This document shows positions 7,209-15,434 of a stretch of 40,988 nt of DNA, piece by piece. Under the pieces are notes generated by a model that was given only the letters and a program-made list of their open reading frames with translations, did not search any database and had not been told where the DNA came from. The first letter of the stretch is position 1. The number at the start of each line of letters is the position of its first letter. The translations under genes and the position numbers were made by a program. Origin of the DNA: Saprospiraceae bacterium (GTDB lineage Bacteria; Bacteroidota; Bacteroidia; Chitinophagales; Saprospiraceae); contig JAHDCG010000045.1 in the NCBI GenBank assembly GCA_020629965.1, forward strand, positions 1 to 40,988. Reading direction: 5' to 3'.

Positions 7209-9311
7209 TTAAAACTCAATCCCCATCGACACCGAAAAATTATCCGCATCCAAAGGGCGCACCTTCCCGTCCGTTTTGACAAAACGCGGGTCGTCCGTTG
7301 CCGTATAGTGCTTTTTCCGAAATAATCCTTCTCTTTCCTTCAAATACAAACGCTCTTCCTGCGCAAACGGCAGGTAGTAACTGCCCCGCACAAACATTCG
7401 CAAAGCGGGGTTTAATTCCAACATAAATTCCGCGCTGAATTTCGCATTGTGCGTCCGACTGCCGAAATACAAGTCGATTTTGTCCGCATTAAAGGTTTCG
7501 CCGTTCATTTTGAATTTCCCGAAATCATTATCCGAACGACCCACACGCCGCGCATACCGCAATCGGCTGTGTTGCACCGCCAAGCGCATGGCAAACGGAC
7601 GTCCTTTTGACAACGGAACATTCAGACCCACGCCCAAATTCGTCTCCCGATGTATAGCTTGACGCGTAAAATCGCCGCCGAAACCAAAGCGAATAAACCA
7701 CCGATTGTTGAATAAGATGTCGAAATCGAGAAAATGAATAACTTCTCCTTCTCGCTTCGCCAAACCGCCCGCCGCGCTGACAATATCCGTCACGGGATTG
7801 CCGCCGACGTATGCCACGGAGACCACCTGCGTCTTCGAAGGCAAAAAATTATAACCAACGCCGTAATGTGTTTTCCAACTGACCCGCTTTTCTCGTCTGT
7901 AAGTCGCACCCGGTTCTCCGACCGCCAAATCCTGCATTTCCTCCTCCGTCAATTCGCGGTCTTCCAGCTCGGCGAGTCGCTCGGCAAGGCGGGCAGAGTC
8001 GCGCAGCACCTGTACTTCCCGCATCTTTTCGGTGTCGAATACTTCGTTGGCTTTCAGAATGTTATTCATTTGTGCGGCAGACTCGCGCAGCTTGGCGTTC
8101 AGCGGTGTCGTGTTGTATTCCGCCCAAAAATCCTCGTTGTAACCCTGCGTGTTGAGCGCGAAATATCCGCCGCGTCGCATCCGTTCTTTGTAGTCGATAG
8201 GTTTGCCGCGACTGCCGTCGTTTTCGGTAATCAGCACCTCGTTGGCGTAGAGTTCGCCTTCGGTATAAGTGCCTTCGCGCAACGCATCCGAGAAGTGCCA
8301 TTTATCCTTGACTTTGCGATAATTGACCACATAATAATTGCCTTTCCAACTGCCCGAATACAGCGGATAACTGAAATATTGCTCTTGCCCCTTCTTAGTG
8401 ATTTCAAACTCCGCGCGCACCATTGCGTAGTTTTCCTGTTGAATATAAAGTTTGCCGCGCATCCGTGCCGTCACGTATTTATCTTCTTCGTTGCTGGAAA
8501 AAATGCGCTGCCACCACTTTTTCTTTTTGCCCGAAACTTTTATTTTTTCGTCAAAATCCGCCTTCGGACCGAAAGCAATGACCCACACCGGTTTGTCGTC
8601 CAAAGTCGTCACGGATTCGATTTTATATTCGTAAGCCGGCAGATATTTTTTGTTGATAAATTCTTCGCGGTTGCGCACAAAATCGAAGCGGTGCGCCGCC
8701 ATGTGACCCGACGAAAAACGGGCGTTCAACGTCGTGTCCAAAGGGTCTTTGAGGTTCATTTTGCGCGACTCTAACAGGTTGACATCGCCTTCCTTCGTGC
8801 TTTTGTAGCTGCCTTTGTACACGCGCAGCACACCCTCGGCGAGGTACTCGTAGTCGCCGTTTTCGTCGGTCAGCGACTCGCGGTAAAAGGCCTGCACATT
8901 GGTCGGATAAGTCGGATAATTTTCGGGCACTTTATTAACGGCGGTCTTGACGATGTTGCGCCCGTCGTTGTCGGCGCGCACCACGATTTCCGTCAGGCTG
9001 ACGTCGGATTGTTGCAGTTTAATCGTGCCGTTTTTCTCAAAATCGCTTGCCTTGCGGCGAAAAGTTTGGTAGCCGATGTAAGAAATGCGCACGGTTTGCT
9101 CGGCGAATTTTGCGGGAATTTTCAGGCTGAATTTTCCGTCGCTGCCCGATGTCGTGCCGATACCTTGTTTGGGCAGTCCGATGTTGGCGAAAGCAACGGG
9201 TTTGGAAGATTTGGCGTCGATGACTTTGCCGGTGAGGGTCAGTAAGTCTTGGGCTTGCAGATTTGGCAGCAAGAAAAACAGGCAGGTAACGAGAGTAATA
9301 AGATTTTTCAT
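7209..9311 (-). CDS. DUF5686 and carboxypeptidase-regulatory-like domain outer-membrane protein
   Basis: A 700-residue exported protein. Residues 1-20 are a signal peptide (ending LLPNLQAQ). Residues 24-110 form a carboxypeptidase-regulatory-like beta-sandwich (TLTGKVIDAKSSKPVAFANI, then GTTSGSDGKFSLKIP and RISYIGYQT), the same module found at the start of TonB-dependent receptors. The remainder is the DUF5686 region (from IVKTAVNKVPENYPTYP), with a charged segment at about 425-465 and aromatic-rich strands to a terminal phenylalanine (SVSMGIEF), consistent with an outer-membrane barrel. These proteins are widespread in Bacteroidota; their function is unknown. There is no plug domain or TonB box, so it is not a TonB receptor. 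It lies on the same strand as recD2 but is separated by the octamer hairpin; co-transcription is uncertain. Confidence 0.85.
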   Translation of the reverse strand: MKNLITLVTCLFFLLPNLQAQDLLTLTGKVIDAKSSKPVAFANIGLPKQGIGTTSGSDGKFSLKIPAKFAEQTVRISYIGYQTFRRKASDFEKNGTIKLQQSDVSLTEIVVRADNDGRNIVKTAVNKVPENYPTYPTNVQAFYRESLTDENGDYEYLAEGVLRVYKGSYKSTKEGDVNLLESRKMNLKDPLDTTLNARFSSGHMAAHRFDFVRNREEFINKKYLPAYEYKIESVTTLDDKPVWVIAFGPKADFDEKIKVSGKKKKWWQRIFSSNEEDKYVTARMRGKLYIQQENYAMVRAEFEITKKGQEQYFSYPLYSGSWKGNYYVVNYRKVKDKWHFSDALREGTYTEGELYANEVLITENDGSRGKPIDYKERMRRGGYFALNTQGYNEDFWAEYNTTPLNAKLRESAAQMNNILKANEVFDTEKMREVQVLRDSARLAERLAELEDRELTEEEMQDLAVGEPGATYRREKRVSWKTHYGVGYNFLPSKTQVVSVAYVGGNPVTDIVSAAGGLAKREGEVIHFLDFDILFNNRWFIRFGFGGDFTRQAIHRETNLGVGLNVPLSKGRPFAMRLAVQHSRLRYARRVGRSDNDFGKFKMNGETFNADKIDLYFGSRTHNAKFSAEFMLELNPALRMFVRGSYYLPFAQEERLYLKEREGLFRKKHYTATDDPRFVKTDGKVRPLDADNFSVSMGIEF

Positions 9312-9330
9312 TGTGGTTTATTAAATGATG

Positions 9331-9358
9331 TTAGATGTTAGACTTTAGATTTTAGACT
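9331..9358. repeat. Heptamer tract (TTAGANN)4
   Basis: Four exact 7-bp units: TTAGATG, TTAGACT, TTAGATT, TTAGACT, about 20 bases upstream of the DUF5686 start codon. An almost identical tract lies upstream of the DciA-like gene at 40768-40809. It occupies the left end of the 539-base gap 9312-9850, which also holds the nested palindrome and the uridine kinase promoter. Confidence 0.85.
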
Positions 9359-9415
9359 ACGGACGTTCCTTTTACGAGCTACAGTCTGCTTGATTATTAA
9401 AAAATTTCGTAAATG

Positions 9416-9623
9416 CTTAGGTGTCTGACGCTGATTTTGGTAAAAGTCGAAAATATTGAATAAATCTAAGGTTCAAGCGAAGAAAATCGTTCCCGACTGA
9501 AGTACGGGACAGGCTGACACCGATGTTATGTTTAACGCCGGTGTCAGACACTTTTTTTCTGTCGGATTTCGGTATAACATAATTTTTTCAATACTTGCTT
9601 GAGTCAAGTGTCAGACACCTAAG
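9416..9623. repeat. Nested palindromic element, copy 1
   Basis: Bounded by perfect 14-bp inverted ends CTTAGGTGTCTGAC and GTCAGACACCTAAG. Inside, a second inverted pair CTGACACCG (9514-9522) and CGGTGTCAG (9539-9547) forms a hairpin followed by a T-run. The element therefore has four copies of a GTGTCTGAC-type box, two in each sense. The reverse complement of 26251-26434 aligns along most of its length, for example at AATATTG, GAATAAA and ATCTAAG. No reading frame; MITE-like or a large REP-like structure. Confidence 0.8.
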
Positions 9624-9837
9624 TAGTTACAAAATTTCAAAATTTCAAAGCAATTTTATCCTTCCCGCGTCACACTCACGCACAAAGGTGTTAAAATTAA
9701 AACCGATAAAAGTAAAAATGAAACTCCGATTTCGGTCGGTATGTCGAAAAGACGGCGGCAAAAAACGAATGTTACAGAAATGATAAAACTTTTTATTTTT
9801 ATGGAAATGAAAAGCCGGTTTCGTCGGCACAAAATTC

Positions 9838-9845
9838 TACTTTTG
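9838..9845 (+). promoter_or_regulatory. -7 promoter box of udk (TACTTTTG)
   Basis: A perfect TAnnTTTG box ending six bases before the A of the udk ATG (spacer CAACC). A TTTCG at 9819-9823, 19 bases upstream, could be the -33 element. Transcription would begin at or within a base or two of the start codon. Confidence 0.65.
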
Positions 9846-9850
9846 CAACC

Positions 9851-10468
9851 ATGAAAAAACCTTTTATCATCGGAATAACGGGAGGCAGCGGCTCGGGCAA
9901 GACGACCCTGATGCGCTATTTGCAGGAAGAATTCGCCTCCGATAAAGTGTGTTTCATCTCGCAAGACGACTACTATCGCCCGCAGGAAGAACAACGACAG
10001 GACAAACTCGGCGTCACCAATTACGACCGCCCGCGCTCCATCGACAAGAAGGCTTTTACCAAAGACATCGAAAAATTAGCGCAAGGTAAAACCATTGAAA
10101 TACAGGAATACACTTTCAACAACGCTGCAAAACAGCCGAAGACTATCGTGCTGAAACCTGCCCCGGTTATCGTCGTGGAGGGTCTTTTTATTTTTCACGT
10201 CAAAAAAATTCGGAAGCAGTTAGACCTCAAAGTTTTTATACACGCTAAAGAAAACCTAAAAGTCATTCGCCGCATCAAACGTGACAAACTCGAACGTAAT
10301 TACCCGCTCGACGACGTGCTGTATCGCTACCAAAATCACGTTATGCCTTCCTTCGAAAAGTACATCAAACCCTACATCGACAAGGCGGATTTAATTGTCA
10401 ATAACAACCAAAATTTTGAAAAAGGTCTGTCGGTTTTGCAGGCATTTTTGCGGGAGAAGATTAAATAG
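9851..10468 (+). CDS. udk: Uridine kinase
   Basis: A 205-residue cytoplasmic P-loop kinase of the uridine kinase family, which phosphorylates uridine (and cytidine) to UMP/CMP in pyrimidine salvage. The Walker A loop GGSGSGKTT is at residues 11-19. ISQDDYYRP (about 36-44) and TNYDRPRSID (56-65) match the family's QDDYY and YDxP nucleoside-site motifs. PVIVVEGLFIF (about 104-114) holds the Walker B strand, and RRIKRDKLERN (about 139-149) the lid arginines. Length is as usual for the family. The ATG lies six bases after a promoter box and has no room for a Shine-Dalgarno site, so the mRNA is probably leaderless. A purine tract begins within three bases of the stop codon. The assignment could blur with phosphoribulokinase/uridine kinase-like proteins, but the motifs favour Udk. 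Confidence 0.9.
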   Translation: MKKPFIIGITGGSGSGKTTLMRYLQEEFASDKVCFISQDDYYRPQEEQRQDKLGVTNYDRPRSIDKKAFTKDIEKLAQGKTIEIQEYTFNNAAKQPKTIVLKPAPVIVVEGLFIFHVKKIRKQLDLKVFIHAKENLKVIRRIKRDKLERNYPLDDVLYRYQNHVMPSFEKYIKPYIDKADLIVNNNQNFEKGLSVLQAFLREKIK

Positions 10469-10470
10469 GG

Positions 10471-10504
10471 GAGTGGAGAGAGGAGAGAGGAGAGAAGAGA
10501 GAGG
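10471..10504. repeat. Purine heptamer tract (GAGAGGA)n after udk
   Basis: About five degenerate 7-bp GAGAGGA units starting two bases after the udk stop codon. The same repeat follows the Smr gene at 11647. Confidence 0.8.
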
Positions 10505-10575
10505 TGCAAAACGTCTGCAAATCGAAAGTCGTCTATCAATTGAAATAATCGAATATAAATTGGATAACGGCTGCC

Positions 10576-10603
10576 CCGTCAACCGTCAACCGTCAACCGT
10601 CAA
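10576..10603. repeat. Heptamer tract (CCGTCAA)4 abutting the Smr start
   Basis: Four perfect CCGTCAA units ending two bases before the ATG at 10606. The tract takes the place where a ribosome-binding site would lie; no purine-rich Shine-Dalgarno sequence is present. Confidence 0.9.
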
Positions 10604-10605
10604 CC

Positions 10606-11646
10606 ATGCTATCAATAGGCAGTAAAGTCAAATTAAAATTCACCGGCGACCGAGGAAAGGTCACCGAGTTGCTGCCCGAGGGTATGATAAATGTGTACTT
10701 GGTCGATGACGATATGGAAATTCCCGTACACGAAGACGACCTGATTCCTTTGGAAAATGTGTCTTCGGCGCACGGTAAGGTTTTGTCATATCCCGATAAA
10801 AAAGCGAAGAAAGCATTCGCACCGCCGCAGCCGTTGCAGGCAAAAAAGGAGGTGAAATTCGAGGGGGAAAGTCAGGGTTTGCAGTTGGTTTTCGAGCCGG
10901 TTTTGAACGACGAAAATACCACCGACCGCTATCTGATTTGGTTGATAAACGATACCGAGGAAGAGTACATTTTCAATCTGCTGCTGAAAGTCAAAGGCGA
11001 AAAAGATTGGGACCAAAACGCGAAATTGGACAAGATGTCCAAAACGGAAATGGGTACGATGCCCTTTGACCAACTGAATGACAATCCCGTGTTCGAACTG
11101 CAAAAGTGGCGCATTACCTCAATGGGAACGCAGGATTTTCAGAAAAACAGCATTAAAATCAAGCCGAAAACCTTCTTCGGTAAGTTGCGCACCGCTCCGT
11201 TTATCGACGTGCCGGTGCATTGGTTTTTGGCATTTCCGAAAAAGAAAAAAGCGGCACAGGGCGAAGATTTGCGCAGCTACACCAAGCGCAATGCCTCCGT
11301 CAGACTGCCGCGCAACGAAGAAGAACGCCGTCGCTTCAATCTCAACGATATCAGTGAGTTTGCCTCCTTTGAAATCGAAATCGACTTGCACGTAGGTGCT
11401 TTGGAAACCGACACCACGGGCATGGACGCCGCACAAATCATCCGCGTGCAAATGGAATATTTCGACGGTTTTATCGAAAATGCCGTGCGTATCGGCGTGC
11501 CGCGCGTTTTTGTCATTCACGGACTCGGCAAAGGAAAATTGCGGGATTTGATTGCTACGCGCTTAGTCAATCACCCGGACGTAAAAACTTTTCGGAATGA
11601 GTATCATCCGCGGTACGGGTGGGGGGCGACGGAAGTTGAGTTTTAA
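10606..11646 (+). CDS. DUF2027 and Smr (MutS2-type) domain protein
   Basis: A 346-residue cytoplasmic protein. The N-terminal small beta-barrel (LSIGSKVKLKFTGDRGKVTE, then MINVYLVDDDMEIPVHEDDL) and the middle beta-sandwich (about 80-240, including LIWLINDTEEEYIFNLLLKV) match the DUF2027 architecture of Bacteroidota. The C-terminal Smr domain (about 255-346) has the two family signatures: IEIDLHVGAL and VFVIHGLGKGKLR. Smr domains bind or cut nucleic acid, including branched DNA and, in some families, mRNA on stalled ribosomes. The end HPRYGWGATEVEF is typical. It lacks the MutS ATPase, so it is not MutS2 itself. The ATG follows directly on a heptamer tract and lacks a recognisable ribosome-binding site. 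Purine heptamers follow the stop codon. Confidence 0.9.
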   Translation: MLSIGSKVKLKFTGDRGKVTELLPEGMINVYLVDDDMEIPVHEDDLIPLENVSSAHGKVLSYPDKKAKKAFAPPQPLQAKKEVKFEGESQGLQLVFEPVLNDENTTDRYLIWLINDTEEEYIFNLLLKVKGEKDWDQNAKLDKMSKTEMGTMPFDQLNDNPVFELQKWRITSMGTQDFQKNSIKIKPKTFFGKLRTAPFIDVPVHWFLAFPKKKKAAQGEDLRSYTKRNASVRLPRNEEERRRFNLNDISEFASFEIEIDLHVGALETDTTGMDAAQIIRVQMEYFDGFIENAVRIGVPRVFVIHGLGKGKLRDLIATRLVNHPDVKTFRNEYHPRYGWGATEVEF

Positions 11647-11766
11647 AGAGGCGAGAGGAGAGAGGAGAGAGGAGAGAAGTGAGAGGTATATAACCGGACA
11701 CTCAATTGTATGAAATTTAAAACAGAAATATTTGAACATGCTATGGCTTATCTCTCTCCTCTCTCC
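11647..11766. repeat. Inverted pair of purine/pyrimidine heptamer tracts
   Basis: The left arm at 11647-11686 is GAGAGGA-type purine repeat starting at the Smr stop codon. The right arm at 11751-11766 is CTCTCTCCTCTCTCC, its reverse complement. About 65 bases lie between. The gap runs on to the next start codon at 11840 with no other feature. Confidence 0.8.
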
Positions 11767-11839
11767 TAAAATTCAAGAGTAGAATCGGCATTCAAGTCAC
11801 TTCACACATTCAATTAAATTACCAAAACTCAATCACAAA

Positions 11840-12817
11840 ATGACACAAAGACCGTTTCGTTGGGGCATCATCGGTGCCGGAAAAATAGCCGGGCAGTTTG
11901 CCAAAGATTTAGCCTTGCATAAGGGCGCGGAATTGTACGCGATTGCCTCACGGTCGCAGCGGCGGGCGGATAATTTTGCGAAAGAATACGGTGTGAAAAA
12001 GTCTTTTAATGCGTATGATAAAATGCTGACGGCGGGCGTCGATGCGGTTTATGTAGCGACGCGACACCCGCAGCATTGCGAGGTAACATTGATGTGTCTG
12101 CAAGCGGAAATTCCCGTGCTGTGCGAAAAGCCTTTGGCGATGAACAGCGCGGAAGTCGGGAAAATGATTGAGGCGGCACGGAAAAATTCGACCTTTCTGA
12201 TGGAAGCAATTTGGTCACGTTTTTTGCCTTCGCTGCGCAAAGTGAAAGAGGTCATCGACGCCGGCGAAATCGGGGAAGTTTTGAGTCTGCGCGCCGATTT
12301 CGGTTTTAATTCTCCTTTCAATCCCGAAAGTCGTTTGTACAACCGCGCCCTCGGCGGCGGCGCATTGTTGGACATCGGCATTTACCCGCTTTTTCTGGCG
12401 CAGTTGATATTGGGCAGTCCCGCTGAAATACAGGCGGTCGCGCATTTGGGAAAAACCGAAGTCGATGAAGAAACGCTGATGCAAATGAGCTACGCTGACG
12501 GTGCCTTCGCACATTTGCACGCTACCTTACGCAGTCGCACACCCTCGACTGCGGACATTTTCGGCAGCAAAGGCAGCATTCGTATGCACGGCAGATGGCA
12601 CGAGGCAAAGGGCTTTACGGTCGAGCTGAACTCAGGCGAAACGCGGGAATACAACTTTGACTTTAAAGGTGCGCTCGGCTATTATTTTGAGCAGGAAGAG
12701 GTGATGCGCTGCCTGTCGGAAGGTCAAAAAGAAAGTTATTTGCTGCCTTTGGATTTTAGCCGGGATTTGATGGCGGTGATGGATAAGGTGCGGGAAAAGA
12801 TTGGTTTGGAGTATTGA
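11840..12817 (+). CDS. Gfo/Idh/MocA family NAD(P)-dependent oxidoreductase
   Basis: A 325-residue cytoplasmic oxidoreductase. The N-terminal Rossmann fold starts RWGIIGAGKIAGQFAKDL (residues 7-24, GxGxxA), followed by the family signatures YVATRHPQH (about 70-78) and the catalytic-site lysine motif PVLCEKPLA (about 91-99). The C-terminal alpha/beta substrate domain covers about 125-325 (MEAIWSRFLPSLRKVKEVI, GGGALLDIGIYPLFLAQLIL). This arrangement, with ALLDIGIYPL, resembles the dimeric dihydrodiol dehydrogenase / glucose-fructose oxidoreductase branch. The substrate cannot be read from the sequence; sugar or inositol derivatives are usual. No sugar-catabolic partner is adjacent, so it appears to be a single-gene unit. 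Confidence 0.9.
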   Translation: MTQRPFRWGIIGAGKIAGQFAKDLALHKGAELYAIASRSQRRADNFAKEYGVKKSFNAYDKMLTAGVDAVYVATRHPQHCEVTLMCLQAEIPVLCEKPLAMNSAEVGKMIEAARKNSTFLMEAIWSRFLPSLRKVKEVIDAGEIGEVLSLRADFGFNSPFNPESRLYNRALGGGALLDIGIYPLFLAQLILGSPAEIQAVAHLGKTEVDEETLMQMSYADGAFAHLHATLRSRTPSTADIFGSKGSIRMHGRWHEAKGFTVELNSGETREYNFDFKGALGYYFEQEEVMRCLSEGQKESYLLPLDFSRDLMAVMDKVREKIGLEY

Positions 12818-12902
12818 AAAAATTTTGATTTTCGTCTCCTATCAAAAAAAATGCAACCTTAAAGCTCCTCACTTTTCTCTGTCTCTTCTCCGCGCAAATA
12901 CC

Positions 12903-12910
12903 TAACTTTG
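12903..12910 (+). promoter_or_regulatory. -7 promoter box of fadJ (TAACTTTG)
   Basis: A perfect TAnnTTTG box followed by CCGGA and then the ATG at 12916, the same spacing as at udk. Transcription would start at the start codon. No clear -33 box was found. Confidence 0.6.
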
Positions 12911-12915
12911 CCGGA

Positions 12916-15018
12916 ATGATACGTTACAAAAAAGACACGAAAAATATAGTGACGCTGACCATGGATATGGCCGACCGTCCGATGAATGTACTGAACCATG
13001 AGTTGGCACAAGCCTTTCTGCCCGTGATTAAACACCTGCAGGAAGAGAAAAAGAAAAAGCAACTGCGCGGTATTATTATCACCTCCGGCAAGAAAACTTT
13101 TATGACCGGCGGCGATTTGGAATATCTCTACACCGCTACCGACCCCGCCAAAGTTTATCAATTTGCCTCTAAATTAAAACGGCTTTTTCGGGAAATCGAA
13201 CTGCCCGGCGTGCCTGTCGTCGCAGCGGTCAACGGCACGGCATTGGGTACGGGGTTTGAGTTGGCGTTGGCCTGTCATCATCGCATCGTACTCAACGACT
13301 CGGACATCAAACTCGGTCATCCCGAAATTAAAATCGGACTCATGCCCGGCGGCGGCGGCGTCGTGCGCCTGATGTGGCTGTTGGGTTTGGAAAAAGCATT
13401 TAACATCATTTCGGGCGGACATCGCTTTTCTCCTACGGAAGCTCTGCGCGCCGAACTCATCGACGATTTGGCGGAAAACGAGGAAGAGATGATGGACAAA
13501 GCGCGCAAATTTTTACTGTCAAACCCCGAAGGGCGTCGCATCTGGGATCAGGCAGGCGCAACGATTCCCGGCGGGCACGGCAGCAACCCGGCGACGCGTT
13601 TGGTGGTCTCACGCCTTGCCGCCGAAACCGCGGAACGGTACCACAATAATTTTCGCGCGCCGCAGGCCATTCTCAATACTTTGTTCGAGGCATCGAAGGT
13701 TGATTTTGATACGGCGATGCGCATTGAAGGGCGGTATTACACGGAGTTGATTTGCCATCAGCAGGCTAAAAATATGATTAAGACTTTTTGGTTTGACTAC
13801 GAAAAAGTCAAGGCGGGCTTTAATCGACCGAAGGGTTTCGGTAAGTTTAGACCGCGCAAAGTCGGGGTCATCGGCGCGGGTATGATGGGCAGCGGCATTG
13901 CCTACGCCTGTCTGCGCGAGGGCATGGAGGTTATTTTGAAAGACGTTAATAAGTCGATTGCCAAAAGGGGAGAGGAGTACGCGAAAAAGCGTTTACAGCA
14001 GTTGGAAAAAGACGAAATTTTAAATACCGAGGAAATTAAAGAACACCTGTCGCGTCTGACGCTGACCGACCAAGCCGCTGATTTCGAGACCTGCGATTTA
14101 GTCATCGAAGCCGTTTTTGAGAACGAAAACGTTAAAGCCAAAGTAACCCGCGAGGCGGAGCAATACATGGACGAATATTCGATTTTTGCTTCCAATACCG
14201 TCTCTTTACCCATTTCCCAAATCAGCAAAGCCTCCGCCCGCCCGAGCAATTTTGTGGGGCTGCATTTCTTTTATCCCGTCGAAAATAAGCGTTTGGTGGA
14301 AATAATTCGCGGCACCGAAACCTCGGACGAAACCGTCGCGCGCGCCTTTGATTTTGTCCGCGCCATTCGCAAAACGCCGATTATCGTTAAAGACAACTGG
14401 GGATTTTACGCCCAACGGGTGCAGAATACCTACATTTTGGAAGGCATTCAACTCTTGCAGGAAGGCGTCGCGCCCGCCGTTATCGAAAACCTCGGCAAAC
14501 ACGCCGGCATGCCGACCGGACCGCTCGCCTTAGCCGATAATTTGTCGCTTTCTCTCGTCAAACGCTACGAAGACCAAGCCGCAAAAATTTACGGAAAAAA
14601 ATATCAGCGTCATCCCGCCACCGATGTTTTGGATAAAATGCTGAACGAGGTCGAACGACCCGGCGCGCGCAAAAAAGCGGGATTTTATGAGTACGACGAC
14701 GGCGAAAAATGTCTGTGGCACGGGCTGACCGAACTTTACCCGACCACTCAAAAAGATTACGACCGAGAGGCGGTTATCGAGCGTTTGCTCTTTGCGCAGG
14801 TACTGGAAGCCGCCTGGTGTTTGCAGGAAAAAGTCATCACCAATATTTCCGAAGGCAATTTGGGTTCCGTCTTTGGTTGGGGTTTTCCCGCTTTCAAAGG
14901 CGGCGTTTTTCAGTACATTGAAGATTACGGCAGAGAGGCGTTTTTGGCGCAATGTAAAATTTATGAGGAGAAACAGGGACCGAGATTTCAGGTGCCGAAG
15001 GTACTGAAAAGTGTCTGA
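12916..15018 (+). CDS. fadJ: Bifunctional enoyl-CoA hydratase / 3-hydroxyacyl-CoA dehydrogenase (FadJ/FadB type)
   Basis: A 700-residue multifunctional enzyme of fatty-acid beta-oxidation. It hydrates 2-enoyl-CoA and oxidises the resulting 3-hydroxyacyl-CoA with NAD. The crotonase domain covers residues 1-190 and keeps both catalytic glutamates: Glu115 in GTGFELALAC and Glu137 in HPEIKIGLMPGGGG. The dehydrogenase NAD fold begins RKVGVIGAGMMGSGIAYA (314-331), followed by VIEAVFEN and SNTVSLPIS. The catalytic histidine lies in GLHFFYPVENKRLVEIIRG; the E. coli enzymes have HFFNPV there, so Asn is replaced by Tyr. The C-terminal dehydrogenase domains extend from NWGFYAQRVQNTY. Length and domain order fit the alpha subunit. 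No thiolase (fadA/fadI) gene is adjacent, so it is not in the classic fadBA operon. The mRNA is probably leaderless. A strong bidirectional terminator lies downstream. Confidence 0.93.
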   Translation: MIRYKKDTKNIVTLTMDMADRPMNVLNHELAQAFLPVIKHLQEEKKKKQLRGIIITSGKKTFMTGGDLEYLYTATDPAKVYQFASKLKRLFREIELPGVPVVAAVNGTALGTGFELALACHHRIVLNDSDIKLGHPEIKIGLMPGGGGVVRLMWLLGLEKAFNIISGGHRFSPTEALRAELIDDLAENEEEMMDKARKFLLSNPEGRRIWDQAGATIPGGHGSNPATRLVVSRLAAETAERYHNNFRAPQAILNTLFEASKVDFDTAMRIEGRYYTELICHQQAKNMIKTFWFDYEKVKAGFNRPKGFGKFRPRKVGVIGAGMMGSGIAYACLREGMEVILKDVNKSIAKRGEEYAKKRLQQLEKDEILNTEEIKEHLSRLTLTDQAADFETCDLVIEAVFENENVKAKVTREAEQYMDEYSIFASNTVSLPISQISKASARPSNFVGLHFFYPVENKRLVEIIRGTETSDETVARAFDFVRAIRKTPIIVKDNWGFYAQRVQNTYILEGIQLLQEGVAPAVIENLGKHAGMPTGPLALADNLSLSLVKRYEDQAAKIYGKKYQRHPATDVLDKMLNEVERPGARKKAGFYEYDDGEKCLWHGLTELYPTTQKDYDREAVIERLLFAQVLEAAWCLQEKVITNISEGNLGSVFGWGFPAFKGGVFQYIEDYGREAFLAQCKIYEEKQGPRFQVPKVLKSV

Positions 15019-15044
15019 ATTTTGTAGGAAGTCAAATCTCCGGC

Positions 15045-15093
15045 TACTCACAGGCTGACTCACTTGTCTCTCAGGAAAGTCACCTTTTGAGTA
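15045..15093. repeat. REP-like palindrome after fadJ
   Basis: Inverted ends TACTCACAGGCTGACT and AGTCACCTTTTGAGTA agree at 14 of 16 positions as a palindrome, around a 17-base centre. Related to 3481-3513. The rest of the 416-base gap 15019-15434 holds the terminator at 15172, AATCCGC-type degenerate repeats around 15255-15300 and the heptamer tract. Confidence 0.65.
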
Positions 15094-15171
15094 ACTGCCG
15101 CAGGTCAACCGATTGAACCGACAACCTTGCTTTTTACCTGCTTTTTCCGAAAAAAACCATCAATAGGCTTA

Positions 15172-15214
15172 AAAAAATGCCAAACACCGCATAAAGCCGT
15201 GTTTGGCATTTTTT
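15172..15214. terminator. Bidirectional intrinsic terminator
   Basis: A perfect 16-bp stem, AAAAAATGCCAAACAC against GTGTTTGGCATTTTTT, with an 11-base loop. A-run and T-run on opposite sides suit termination from both directions, between the convergent fadJ and macroglobulin genes. Confidence 0.85.
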
Positions 15215-15392
15215 GACTAAGCAAGATGCAAAAGTAACGCAGCAATCAAACAGAAAAAATCCGCTAAAATCCGCATCCTCCGCCAAATCCGCGATTCCGG
15301 TATTTCACTCTGCCGCGCAAAAGCAAATGACTCGGTCGAGAATTACAAAAATAAATGCAAACCGATTTGCTGCAAAAAAAAGCGAAAACCCT

Positions 15393-15434
15393 CTATCAAC
15401 TACCAACTACCAACCATCAACCATCAACCATCAA
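15393..15434. repeat. Heptamer tract (CYAYCAA)6 abutting the macroglobulin stop
   Basis: Six exact 7-bp units (CTATCAA, two CTACCAA, three CCATCAA). The next unit begins CTA at 15435-15437, which is the TAG stop codon of the minus-strand gene. Confidence 0.88.
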
